Assembly (NCBI GenBank): GCA_948099385.1
Contig: CANUEZ040000208.1
Location: 2,418,001 to 2,482,000, forward strand
DNA: 64,000 nt
DNA from: Fasciola hepatica
Lineage: Eukaryota; Platyhelminthes; Trematoda; Plagiorchiida; Fasciolidae
Direction of reading: 5' to 3'
Shown: piece after piece, positions 1-12,310 of the stretch
Layout of the letters: the number at the start of each line of letters is the position of its first letter
How positions within the stretch are numbered: the first letter of the stretch is position 1
Position numbers and translations under genes: made by a program
Notes under the pieces: generated by a model
Databases searched by the model: none
What the model was told of the DNA's origin: nothing
What the model saw: the letters and a program-made list of their open reading frames with translations, nothing else

Positions 1-2337
1 GCGAAGCTGGTTCTTACCATTCAAATTTAAAGCGAGTTTGGGAAGGGTGCTATATCATGTAGTGTAGATGTTGAACAAAGCGTTTAGAGCCATCCCGGAT
101 AGCCTTGTGTTGTTAAGTTGTTCGATTCACAATGGTTCACCGGTTGTTGGAGTGCCCGTGGGGGCTCGGTCGATGTGCACTGCTGATGAGTCGAGTCCCT
201 TAGAGGATGAAACAGCTGTACAATGCTTCCATGGATTTCAATGCTCAGTTGAGCGTTCAAGCTGCATGATCAATCATATTATACAAATCTAATCTAATCT
301 AATCTAATCTCGTACTACTAATCAATTGCATGCATAGTAAGGAAGCTGTGTAGGTTTTTCATTTGTGAATGCGTTGGTTGTACTTAGGCCCCTACAGAGA
401 AGTCATCCATCATAGGAGTGGATCGGTGTGCGCGAAGCTGGTTCTTACCATTCAAATTTGAAGCGAGTTTGGGAAGGGAACTATATCATGTAGTGTAGAT
501 GTTGAACAAAGCGTTGAGAGCCATCCCGGATAGCCTTGTGTTGTTAAGTTGTTCGATTCACAATGGTTCACCGGTTGTTGGAGTGCCCGTGGGGGCTCGG
601 TCGATGTGCACTGCTGATGAGTCGAGTCCCTTAGAGGATGAAACAGCTGTACAGTGCTTCCATCCATTTCAATGCTCAGTTGAGCGTTCAAGCTGCATGA
701 TCAATCATATTAAACAAATCTAATCCAATCTGATCTAATCTCGTACTACTAATCAATTGCATGCATAGTAAGGAAGCTATGTAGGTTTTTCATTTGGGAA
801 TGCGTTGGTTGTACTTAGGCCCCTACAGAGAAGTCATCCATCATAGGAGTCGATCGGTGTGCGCGAAGCTGGTTCTTACCATTCAAATTTGAAGCGAGTT
901 TGGGAACGGTGCTATATCATGTAGTGTAGATGTTGAACAAAGCGTTGAGAGCCATCCCGGATAGCCTTGTGTTGTTAAGTTGTTCGATTCACAATGGTTC
1001 ACCGGTTGTTGGAGTGCCCGTGGGGGCTCGGTCGATGTGCACTGCTGATGAGTCGAGTCCCTTAGAGGATGAAACAGCTGTACAGTGCTTCCATCCATTT
1101 CAATGCTCAGTTGAGCGTTCAAGCTGCATGATCAATCATATTAAACAAATCTAATCCAATCTGATCTAATCTCGTACTACTAATCAATTGCATGCATAGT
1201 AAGGAAGCTGTGTAGGTTGTTCATTTGTGAATGCGTTGGTTGTACTTAGGCCCCTACAGAGAAGTCATCCATCATAGGAGTCGATCGGTGTGCGCGAAGC
1301 TGGTTCTTACCATTCAAATTTAAAGCGAGTTTGGGAACGGTGCTATATCATGTAGTGTAGATGTTGAACAAAGCGTTGATAGACAGCCCGGATAGCCTTG
1401 TGTTGTTAAGTTGTTCGATTCACAATGGTTCACCGGTTGTTGGAGTGCCCGTGGGGGCTCGGTCGATGTGCACTGCTGATGAGTCGAGTCCCTTAGAGGA
1501 TGAAACAGCTGTACAGTGCTTCCATGGATTTCAATGCTCAGTTGAGCGTTCAAGCTGCATGATCAATCATATTATACAAATCTAATCTAATCTAATCTAA
1601 TCTCGTACTACTAATCAATTGCATGCATAGTAAGGAAGCTGTGTAGGTTTTTCATTTGTGAATGCGTTGGTTGTACTTAGGCCCCTACAGAGAAGTCATC
1701 CATCATAGGAGTCGATCGGTGTGCGCGAAGCTGGTTCTTACCATTCAAATTTAAAGCGAGTTTGGGAAGGGTGCTATATCATGTAGTGTAGATGTTGAAC
1801 AAAGCGTTTAGAGCCATCCCGGATAGCCTTGTGTTGTTAAGTTGTTCGATTCACAATGGTTCACCGGTTGTTGGAGTGCCCGTGGGGGCTCGGTCGATGT
1901 GCACTGCTGATGAGTCGAGTCCCTTAGAGGATGAAACAGCTGTACAGTGCTTCCATGGATTTCAATGCTCAGTTGAGCGTTCAAGCTGCATGATCAATCA
2001 TATTATACAAATCTAATCTAATCTGATCTAATCTCGTACTACTAATCAATTGCATGCATAGTAAGGAAGCTGTGTAGGTTGTTCATTTGTGAATGCGTTG
2101 GTTGTACTTAGGCCCCTACAGAGAAGTCATCCATCATAGGAGTCGATCGGTGTGCGCGAAGCTGGTTCTTACCATTCAAATTTAAAGCGAGTTTGGGAAG
2201 GGAACTATATCATGTAGTGTAGATGTTGAACAAAGCGTTGATAGACAGCCCGGATAAGCTTGTGTTGTTAAGTCGTTCGATTCACAGTGGTTCACCGGTT
2301 GTTGGAGTGCCCGTGGGGGCTCGGTCGATGTGCACTG

Positions 2338-2338
2338 T
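2338..2338 (+). other. Ribozyme lesion C3 to U
   Basis: The core reads TTGATGA in the monomer anchored at 2223, replacing the conserved C3. Confidence 0.85.
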
Positions 2339-4915
2339 TGATGAGTCGAGTCCCTTAGAGGATGAAACAGCTGTACAGTGCTTCCATGGATTTCAATGCT
2401 CAGTTGAGCGTTCAAGCTGCATGATCAATCATATTATACAAATCTAATCTAATCTGATCTAATCTCGTACTACTAATCAATTGCATGCATAGTAAGGAAG
2501 CTGTGTAGGTTGTTCATTTGTGAATGCGTTGGTTGTACTTAGGCCCCTACAGAGAAGTCATCCATCATAGGAGTGGATCGGTGTGCGCGAAGCTGGTTCT
2601 TACCATTCAAATTTAAAGCGAGTTTGGGAAGGGAACTATATCATGTAGTGTAGATGTTGAACAAAGCGTTGATAGACAGCCCGGATAAGCTTGTGTTGTT
2701 AAGTCGTTCGATTCACAATGGTTCACCGGTTGTTGGAGTGCCCATGGGGGCTCGGTCGATGTGCACTGCTGATGAGTCGAGTCCCTTAGAGGATGAAACA
2801 GCTGTACAGTGCTTCCATCCATTTCAATGCTCAGTTGAGCGTTCAAGCTGCATTATCAATCATATTATACAAATCTAATCTAATCTGATATAATCTCGTA
2901 CTGCTAATCAATTGCATGCATAGTAAGGAAGCTGTGTAGGTTGTTCATTTGGGAATGCGTTGGTTGTACTTAGGCCCCTACAGAGAAGTCATCCATCATA
3001 GGAGTCGATCGGTGTGCGCGAAGCTGGTTCTTACCATTCAAATTTAAAGCGAGTTTGGGAAGGGTGCTATATCATGTAGTGTGGATGTTGAACAAAGCGT
3101 TGAGAGCCATCCCGGATAGCCTTGTGTTGTTAAGTTGTTCGATTCACAATGGTTCACCGGTTGTTGGAGTGCCCGTGGGGGCTCGGTCGATGTGCACTGC
3201 TGATGAGTCGAGTCCCTTAGAGGATGAAACAGCTGTACAGTGCTTCCATCCATTTCAATGCTCAGTTGAGCGTTCAAGCTGCATGATCAATCATATTATA
3301 CAAATCTAATCTAATCTAATCTAATCTCGTACTACTAATCAATTGCATGCATAGTAAGGAAGCTGTGTAGGTTGTTCATTTGTGAATGCGTTGGTTGTAC
3401 TTAGGCCCCTACAGAGAAGTCATCCATCATAGGAGTGGATCGGTGTGCGCGAAGCTGGTTCTTACCATTCAAATTTAAAGCGAGTTTGGGAAGGGTACTA
3501 TATCATGTGGTGTAGATGTTGAACAAAGCGTTGAGAGCCATACCGGATAGCCTTGTGTTGTTAAGTTATTCGATTCACAATGGTTCACCGGTTGTTGGAG
3601 TGCCCGTGGGGGCTCGGTCGATGTGCACTGCTGATGAGTCGAGTCCCTTAGAGGAGGAAACAGCTGTACAGTGCTTCCATGGATTTCAATGCTCAGTTGA
3701 GCGTTCAAGCTGCATGAGCATTCATATTAAACAAATCTAATCCAATCTGATCTGATCTAATCTCGTACTACTAATCAATTGCATGCATAGTAAGGAAGCT
3801 GTGTAGGTTGTTCATTTGTGAATGCGTTGGTTGTACTTAGGCCCCTACAGAGAAGTCATCCATCATAGGAGTCGATCGGTGTGCGCGAAGCTGGTTCTTA
3901 CCATTCAATATTAAAGCGAGTTTGGTAAGGGTACTATATCATGTGGTGTAGATGTTGAACAAAGCGTTGAGAGTCATACCGGATAGCCTTGTGTTGTTAA
4001 GTTATTCGATTCACAATGGTTCACCGGTTGTTGGAGTGCCCGTGGGGGCTCGGTCGATGTGCACTGCTGATGAGTCGAGTCCCTTAGAGGATGAAACAGC
4101 TGTACAGTGCTTCCATCCATTTCAATGCTCAGTTGAGCGTTCAAGCTGCATGATCAATCATATTATACAAATCTAATCTAATCTGATCTAATCTCGTACT
4201 ACTAATCAATTGCATGCATAGTAAGGAAGCTGTGTAGGTTGTTCATTTGTGAATGCGTTGGTTGTACTTAGGCCCCTACAGAGAAGTCATCCATCATAGG
4301 AGTCGATCGGTGTGCGCGAAGCTGGTTCTTACCATTCAAATTTAAAGCGAGTTTGGGAAGGGAACTATATCATGTAGTGTAGATGTTGAACAAAGCGTTG
4401 ATAGACAGCCCGGATAAGCTTGTGTTGTTAAGTCGTTCGATTCACAATGGTTCACCGGTTGTTGGAGTGCCCGTGGGGGCTCGGTCGATGTGCACTGCTG
4501 ATGAGTCGAGTCCCTTAGAGGATGAAACAGCTGTACAGTGCTTCCATGGATTTCAATGCTCAGTTGAGCGTTCAAGCTGCATGATCAATCATATTATACA
4601 AATCTAATCTAATCTGATCTAATCTCGTACTACTAATCAATTGCATGCATAGTAAGGAAGCTGTGTAGGTTGTTCATTTGTGAATGCGTTGGTTGTACTT
4701 AGGCCCCTACAGAGAAGTCATCCATCATAGGAGTCGATCGGTGTGCGCGAAGCTGGTTCTTACCATTCAAATTTAAAGCGAGTTTGGGAAGGGAACTATA
4801 TCATGTAGTGTAGATGTTGAACAAAGCGTTGATAGACAGCCCGGATGAGCTTGTGTTGTTAAGTCGTTCGATTCACAATGGTTCACCGGTTGTTGGAGTG
4901 CCCATGGGGGCTCGG

Positions 4916-4981
4916 TCGATGTGCACTGCTGATGAGTCGAGTCCCTTAGAGGACGAAACAGCTGTACAGTGCTTCCATCCA
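4916..4981 (+). ncRNA. Hammerhead ribozyme, intact core (type I)
   Basis: All core bases are canonical: CTGATGA at 4929-4935, helix II 4936-4954 closed by G-C, GAA 4955-4957, helix III ACAGCTGT 4958-4965, cleavage after A4966, helix I return 4967-4972. The outer helix uses CATCCA. This is the leftmost copy with GGAC, and it is followed 431 nt later by another, so a monomer could be excised here. Confidence 0.92.
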
Positions 4982-5346
4982 TTTCAATGCTCAGTTGAGC
5001 GTTCAAGCTGCATGATCAATCATATTATACAAATCTAATCTAATCTGATCTAATCTCGTACTACTAATCAATTGCATGCATAGTAAGGAAGCTGTGTAGG
5101 TTGTTCATTTGTGAATGCGTTGGTTGTACTTAGGCCCCTACAGAGAAGTCATCCATCATAGGAGTCGATCGGTGTGCGCGAAGCTGGTTCTTACCATTCA
5201 AATTTAAAGCGAGTTTGGGAAGGGTGCTATATCATGTAGTGTGGATGTTGAACAAAGCGTTGAGAGCCATCCCGGATAGCCTTGTGTTGTTAAGTTGTTC
5301 GATTCACAATGGTTCACCGGTTGTTGGAGTGCCCGTGGGGGCTCGG

Positions 5347-5412
5347 TCGATGTGCACTGCTGATGAGTCGAGTCCCTTAGAGGACGAAACAGCTGTACAG
5401 TGCTTCCATCCA
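5347..5412 (+). ncRNA. Hammerhead ribozyme, intact core
   Basis: Predicted cleavage after A5397; outer helix I strand CATCCA. The next intact site downstream is eleven monomers away. Confidence 0.9.
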
Positions 5413-8400
5413 TTTCAATGCTCAGTTGAGCGTTCAAGCTGCATGATCAATCATATTATACAAATCTAATCTAATCTAATCTAATCTCGTACTACTAATC
5501 AATTGCATGCATAGTAAGGAAGCTGTGTAGGTTGTTCATTTGTGAATGCGTTGGTTGTACTTAGGCCCCTACAGAGAAGTCATCCATCATAGGAGTCGAT
5601 CGGTGTGCGCGAAGCTGGTTCTTACCATTCAAATTTAAAGCGAGTTTGGGAAGGGTACTATATCATGTGGTGTAGATGTTGAACAAAGCGTTGAGAGCCA
5701 TACCGGATAGCCTTGTGTTGTTAAGTTATTCGATTCACAATGGTTCACCGGTTGTTGGAGTGCCCGTGGGGGCTCGGTCGATGTGCACTGCTGATGAGTC
5801 GAGTCCCTTAGAGGATGAAACAGCTGTACAGTGCTTCCATCCATTTCAATGCTCAGTTGAGCGTTCAAGCTGCATGATCAATCATATTATACAAATCTAA
5901 TCTAATCTGATCTAATCTCGTACTACTAATCAATTGCATGCATAGTAAGGAAGCTGTGTAGGTTGTTCATTTGTGAATGCGTTGGTTGTACTTAGGCCCC
6001 TACAGAGAAGTCATCCATCATAGGAGTGGATCGGTGTGCGCGAAGCTGGTTCTTACCATTCAAATTTAAAGTGAGTTCGGGAAGGGAACTATATCATGTA
6101 GTGTAGATGTTGAACAAAGCGTTGATAGACAGCCCGGATAAGCTTGTGTTGTTAAGTCGTTCGATTCACAATGGTTCACCGGTTGTTGGAGTGCCCATGG
6201 GGGCTCGGTCGATGTGCACTGCTGATGAGTCGAGTCCCTTAGAGGATGAAACAGCTGTACAGTGCTTCCATCCATTTCAATGCTCAGTTGAGCGTTCAAG
6301 CTGCATGATCAATCATATTATACAAATCTAATCTAATCTGATCTAATCTCGTACTACTAATCAATTGCATGCATAGTAAGGAAGCTGTGTAGGTTGTTCA
6401 TTTGTGAATGCGTTGGTTGTACTTAGGCCCCTACAGAGAAGTCATCCATCATAGGAGTCGATCGGTGTGCGCGAAGCTGGTTCCTACCATTCAAATTTAA
6501 AGCGAGTTTGGGAAGGGAACTATATCATGTAGTGTAGATGTTGAACAAAGCGTTGATAGACAGCCCGGATAAGCTTGTGTTGTTAAGTCGTTCGATTCAC
6601 AATGGTTCACCGGTTGTTCGAGTGCCCGTGTGGGCTCGGTCGATGTGCACTGCTGATGAGTCGAGTCCCTTAGAGGATGAAACAGCTGTACAGTGCTTCC
6701 ATGGATTTCAATGCTCAGTTGAGCGTTCAAGCCGCATGATCAATCATATTATACAAATCTAATCTAATCTGATCTAATCTCGTACTACTAATCAATTGCA
6801 TGCATAGTAAGGAAGCTGTGTAGGTTGTTCATTTGTGAATGCGTTGGTTGTACTTAGGCCCCTACAGAGAAGTCATCCATCATAGGAGTCGATCGGTGTG
6901 CGCGAAGCTGGTTCTTACCATTCAAATTTAAAGCGAGTTTGGGAACGGTGCTATATCATGTAGTGTAGATGTTGAACAAAGCGTTGAGAGCCATCCCGGA
7001 TAGCCTTGTGTTGTTAAGTTGTTCGATTCACAATGGTTCACCGGTTGTTGGAGTGCCCGTGGGGGCTCGGTCGATGTGCACTGCTGATGAGTCGAGTCCC
7101 TTAGAGGATGAAACAGCTGTACAGTGCTTCCATCCATTTCAATGCTCAGTTGAGCGTTCAAGCTGCATGATCAATCATATTATACAAATCTAATCTAATC
7201 TAATCTAATCTCGTACTACTAATCAATTGCATGCATAGTAAGGAAGCTGTGTAGGTTTTTCATTTGGGAATGCGTTGGTTGTACTTAGGCCCCTACAGAG
7301 AAGTCATCCATCATAGGAGTCGATCGGTGTGCGCGAAGCTGGTTCTTACCATTCAAATTTAAAGCGAGTTTGGGAAGGGTACTATATCATGTGGTGTAGA
7401 TGTTGAACAAAGCGTTGAGAGCCATACCGGATAGCCTTGTGTTGTTAAGTTATTCGATTCACAATGGTTCACCGGTTGTTGGAGTGCCCGTGGGGGCTCG
7501 GTCGATGTGCACTGCTGATGAGTCGAGTCCCTTAGAGGATGAAACAGCTGTACAGTGCTTCCATGGATTTCAATGCTCAGTTGAGCGTTCAAGCTGCATG
7601 ACCAATCATATTATACAAATCTAATCTAATCTGATCTTATCTCGTACTACTAATCAATTGCATGCATAGTAAGGAAGCTGTGTAGGTTTTTCATTTGTGA
7701 ATGCGTTGGTTGTACTTAGGCCCCTACAGAGAAGTCATCCATCATAGGAGTCGATCGGTGTGCGCGAAGCTGGTTCTTACCATTCAAATTTAAAGCGAGT
7801 TTGGGAAGGGTGCTATATCATGTAGTGTAGATGTTGAACAAAGCGTTGATAGCCATCCCGGATAGCCTTGTGTTGTTAAGTTGTTCGATTCACAATGGTT
7901 CACCGGTTGTTGGAGTGCCCATGGGGGCTCGGTCGATGTGCACTGCTGATGAGTCGAGTCCCTTAGAGGATGAAACAGCTGTACAGTGCTTCCATGGATT
8001 TCAATGCTCAGTTGAGCGTTCAAGCTGCATGATCAATCATATTAAACAAATCTAATCCAATCTGATCTAATCTCGTACTACTAATCAATTGCATGCATAG
8101 TAAGGAAGCTGTGTAGGTTGTTCATTTGTGAATGCGTTGGTTGTACTTAGGCCCCTACAGAGAAGTCATCCATCATAGGAGTCGATCGGTGTGCGCGAAG
8201 CTGGTTCCTACCATTCAAATTTAAAGCGAGTTTGGGAAGGGAACTATATCATGTAGTGTAGATGTTGAACAAAGCGTTGATAGACAGCCCGGATAAGCTT
8301 GTGTTGTTAAGTCGTTCGATTCACAATGGTTCACCGGTTGTTGGAGTGCCCGTGTGGGCTCGGTCGATGTGCACTGCTGATGAGTCGAGTCCCTTAGAGG

Positions 8401-10087
8401 ATGAAACAGCTGTACAGTGCTTCCATGGATTTCAATGCTCAGTTGAGCGTTCAAGCCGCATGATCAATTATATTATACAAATCTAATCTAATCTGATCTA
8501 ATCTCGTACTACTAATCAATTGCATGCATAGTAAGGAAGCTGTGTAGGTTTTTCATTTGGGAATGCGTTGGTTGTACTTAGGCCCCTACAGAGAAGTCAT
8601 CCATCATAGGAGTCGATCGGTGTGCGCGAAGCTGGTTCTTACCATTCAAATTTAAAGCGAGTTTGGGAAGGGTGCTATATCATGTAGTGTAGATGTTGAA
8701 CAAAGCGTTGAGAGCCATCCCGGATAGCCTTGTGTTGTTAAGTTGTTCGATTCACAATGGTTCACCGGTTGTTGGAGTGCCCGTGGGGGCTCGGTCGATG
8801 TGCACTGCTGATGAGTCGAGTCCCTTAGAGGATGAAACAGCTGTACAGTGCTTCCATGGATTTCAATGCTCAGTTGAGCGTTCAAGCTGCATGATCAATC
8901 ATATTAAACAAATCTAATCCAATCTGATCTAATCTCGTACTACTAATCAATTGCATGCATAGTAAGGAAGCTGTGTAGGTTGTTCATTTGTGAATGCGTT
9001 GGTTGTACTTAGGCCCCTACAGAGAAGTCATCCATCATAGGAGTCGATCGGTGTGCGCGAAGCTGGTTCTTACCATTCAAATTTGAAGCGAGTTTGGGAA
9101 GGGTGCTATATCATGTAGTGTAGATGTTGAACAAAGCGTTGATATCCATCCCGGATAGCCTTGTGTTGTTAAGTTGTTCGATTCACAATGGTTCACCGGT
9201 TGTTGGAGTGCCCGTGGGGGCTCGGTCGATGTGCACTGCTGATGAGTCGAGTCCCTTAGAGGATGAAACAGCTGTACAGTGCTTCCATGGATTTCAATGC
9301 TCAGTTGAGCGTTCAAGCTGCATGATCAATCATATTATACAAATCTAATCTAATCTGATCTAATCTCGTACTACTAATCAATTGCATGCATAGTAAGGAA
9401 GCTGTGTAGGTTGTTCATTTGTGAATGCGTTGGTTGTACTTAGGCCCCTACAGAGAAGTCATCCATCATAGGAGTCGATCGGTGTGCGCGAAGCTGGTTC
9501 TTACCATTCAAATTTAAAGCGAGTTTGGTAAGGGTACTATATCATGTGGTGTAGATGTTGAACAAAGCGTTGAGAGCCATCCCGGATAGCCTTGTGTTGT
9601 TAAGTTGTTCGATTCACAATGGTTCACCGAATGTTGGAGTGCCCGTGGGGGCTCGGTCGATGTGCACTGCTGATGAGTCGAGTCCCTTAGAGGATGAAAC
9701 AGCTGTACAGTGCTTCCATGGATTTCAATGCTCAGTTGAGCGTTCAAGCTGCATGATCAATCATATTATACAAATCTAATCTAATCTGATCTAATCTCGT
9801 ACTACTAATCAATTGCATGCATAGTAAGGAAGCTGTGTAGGTTGTTCATTTGTGAATGCGTTGGTTGTACTTAGGCCCCTACAGAGAAGTCATCCATCAT
9901 AGGAGTCGATCGGTGTGCGCGAAGCTGGTTCTTACCATTCAAATTTAAAGCGAGTTTGGGAAGGGAACTATATCATGTAGTGTAGATGTTGAACAAAGCG
10001 TTGAGAGCCATCCCGGATAGCCTTGTGTTGTTAAGTTGTTCGATTCACAATGGTTCACCGGTTGTTGGAGTGCCCGTGGGGGCTCGG

Positions 10088-10153
10088 TCGATGTGCACTG
10101 CTGATGAGTCGAGTCCCTTAGAGGACGAAACAGCTGTACAGTGCTTCCATGGA
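10088..10153 (+). ncRNA. Hammerhead ribozyme, intact core
   Basis: Predicted cleavage after A10138; outer strand CATGGA. It is isolated among wobble copies. Confidence 0.9.
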
Positions 10154-11813
10154 TTTCAATGCTCAGTTGAGCGTTCAAGCTGCATGATCAATCATGTTAT
10201 ACAAATCTAATCTAATCTGATCTAATCTCGTACTACTAATCAATTGCATGCATAGTAAGGAAGCTGTGTAGGTTGTTCATTTGTGAATGCGTTGGTTGTA
10301 CTTAGGCCCCTACAGAGAAGTCATCCATCATAGGAGTCGATCGGTGTGCGCGAAGCCGGTTCTTACCATTCAAATTTAAAGCGAGTTTGGGAAGGGTACT
10401 ATATCATGTGGTGTAGATGTTGAACAAAGCGTTGAGAGCCATACCGGATAGCCTTGTGTTGTTAAGTTATTCGATTCACAATGGTTCACCGGTTGTTGGA
10501 GTGCCCGTGGGGGCTCGGTCGATGTGCACTGCTGATGAGTCGAGTCCCTTAGAGGATGAAACAGCTGTACAGTGCTTCCATGGATTTCAATGCTCAGTTG
10601 AGCGTTCAAGCTGCATGATCAATCATATTATACAAATCTAATCTAATCTAATCTAATCTCGTACTACTAATCAATTGCATGCATAGTAAGGAAGCTGTGT
10701 AGGTTTTTCATTTGGGAATGCGTTGGTTGTACTTAGGCCCCTACAGAGAAGTCATCCATCATAGGAGTCGATCGGTGTGCGCGAAGCTGGTTCTTACCAT
10801 TCAAATTTAAAGCGAGTTTGGGAAGGGTGCTATATCATGTAGTGTAGATGTTGAACAAAGCGTTGATAGACAGCCCGGATAAGCTTGTGTTGTTAAGTCG
10901 TTCGATTCACAATGGTTCACCGGTTGTTGGAGTGCCCATGGGGGCTCGGTCGATGTGCACTGCTGATGAGTCGAGTCCCTTAGAGGATGAAACAGCTGTA
11001 CAGTGCTTCCATCCAATTCAATGCTCAGTTGAGCGTTCAAGCTGCATGATCAATCATATTATACAAATCTAATCTAATCTGATCTAATCTCGTACTACTA
11101 ATCAATTGCATGCATAGTAAGGAAGCTGTGTAGGTTGTTCATTTGTGAATGCGTTGGTTGTACTTAGGCCCCTACAGAGAAGTCATCCATCATAGGAGTC
11201 GATCGGTGTGCGCGAAGCTGGTTCCTACCATTCAAATTTAAAGCGAGTTTGGGAAGGGAACTATATCATGTAGTGTAGATGTTGAACAAAGCGTTGATAG
11301 ACAGCCCGGATAAGCTTGTGTTGTTAAGTCGTTCGATTCACAATGGTTCACCGGTTGTTGGAGTGCCCATGGGGGCTCGGTCGATGTGCACTGCTGATGA
11401 GTCGAGTCCCTTAGAGGATGAAACAGCTGTACAGTGCTTCCATCCATTTCAATGCTCAGTTGAGCGTTCAAGCTGCATGATCAATCATATTATACAAATC
11501 TAATCTAATCTAATCTAATCTCGTACTACTAATCAATTGCATGCATAGTAAGGAAGCTGTGTAGGTTTTTCATTTGGGAATGCGTTGGTTGTACTTAGGC
11601 CCCTACAGAGAAGTCATCCATCATAGGAGTCGATCGGTGTGCGCGAAGCTGGTTCTTACCATTCAAATTTGAAGCGAGTTTGGGAAGGGTGCTATATATG
11701 ATGTAGTGTAGATGTTGAACAAAGCGTTGATAGCCATCCCGGATAGCCTTGTGTTGTTAAGTTGTTCGATTCACAATGGTTCACCGGTTGTTGGAGTGCC
11801 CGTGGGGGCTCGG

Positions 11814-11879
11814 TCGATGTGCACTGCTGATGAGTCGAGTCCCTTAGAGGACGAAACAGCTGTACAGTGCTTCCATGGA
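11814..11879 (+). ncRNA. Hammerhead ribozyme, intact core
   Basis: Predicted cleavage after A11864; CATGGA. It sits in a monomer with the TATATATGATG (+2) variant upstream of the A-box-like motif. Confidence 0.9.
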
Positions 11880-12244
11880 TTTCAATGCTCAGTTGAACGT
11901 TCAAGCTGCATGATCAATCATATTATACAAATCTAATCTAATCTAATCTAATCTCGTACTACTAATCAATTGCATGCATAGTAAGGAAGCTGTGTAGGTT
12001 TTTCATTTGGGAATGCGTTGGTTGTACTTAGGCCCCTACAGAGAAGTCATCCATCATAGGAGTCGATCGGTGTGCGCGAAGCTGGTTCTTACCATTCAAA
12101 TTTAAAGCGAGTTTGGGAAGGGTGCTATATCATGTAGTGTAGATGTTGAACAAAGCGTTGAGAGCCATCCCGGATAGCCTTGTGTTGTTAAGTTATTCGA
12201 TTCACAATGGTTCACCGGTTGTTGGAGTGCCCGTGGGGGCTCGG

Positions 12245-12310
12245 TCGATGTGCACTGCTGATGAGTCGAGTCCCTTAGAGGACGAAACAGCTGTACAGTG
12301 CTTCCATGGA
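12245..12310 (+). ncRNA. Hammerhead ribozyme, intact core
   Basis: Predicted cleavage after A12295; CATGGA. It is exactly 431 nt from the previous intact site. Confidence 0.9.

Larger units (their letters stand above)
2180..6060 (+). repeat. Higher-order repeat: 5-mer duplicated (2,160 bp period)
   Basis: Monomers anchored at 2223, 2654, 3085 and 3516 match those at 4383, 4814, 5245 and 5676 by diagnostic variants: GATAGACAGCC with GGATAAGC or GGATGAGC, CCCATGGGGGC, GTGTGGATG, and GTGGTGTAG with GCCATACC. The offset is five monomers plus one TAATC. Confidence 0.75.

Noticed and set aside
121..137. CENP-B box candidate (TTCGATTCACAATGG)
   Set aside because: It keeps TTCG and the central A but lacks the CGGG end, so it does not meet the consensus.
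68..292. A 74-aa + strand reading frame (MLNKA... to ...HIIQI) open in nearly every monomer
   Set aside because: It is repeated because the monomer is repeated. It runs through the ribozyme, has no recognisable domain, and differences between copies alter amino acids freely (for example the GATAGACAGCC and GAGAGCCATCC forms).
290..310. Telomeric repeat (TAATC pentamers, and TTAGGC within CTTAGGCCCC)
   Set aside because: The pentamer tract is only four to five units inside each monomer, and TTAGGC occurs singly.
452..691. A 77-79-aa - strand reading frame (MNAQLSIE...) in nearly every monomer, with a partly similar frame in the 423-bp repeats
   Set aside because: It overlaps the + frame and is the complement of the ribozyme. 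The similarity to the flank follows conserved nucleotides around the cleavage site, so RNA or DNA homology explains it without a protein.
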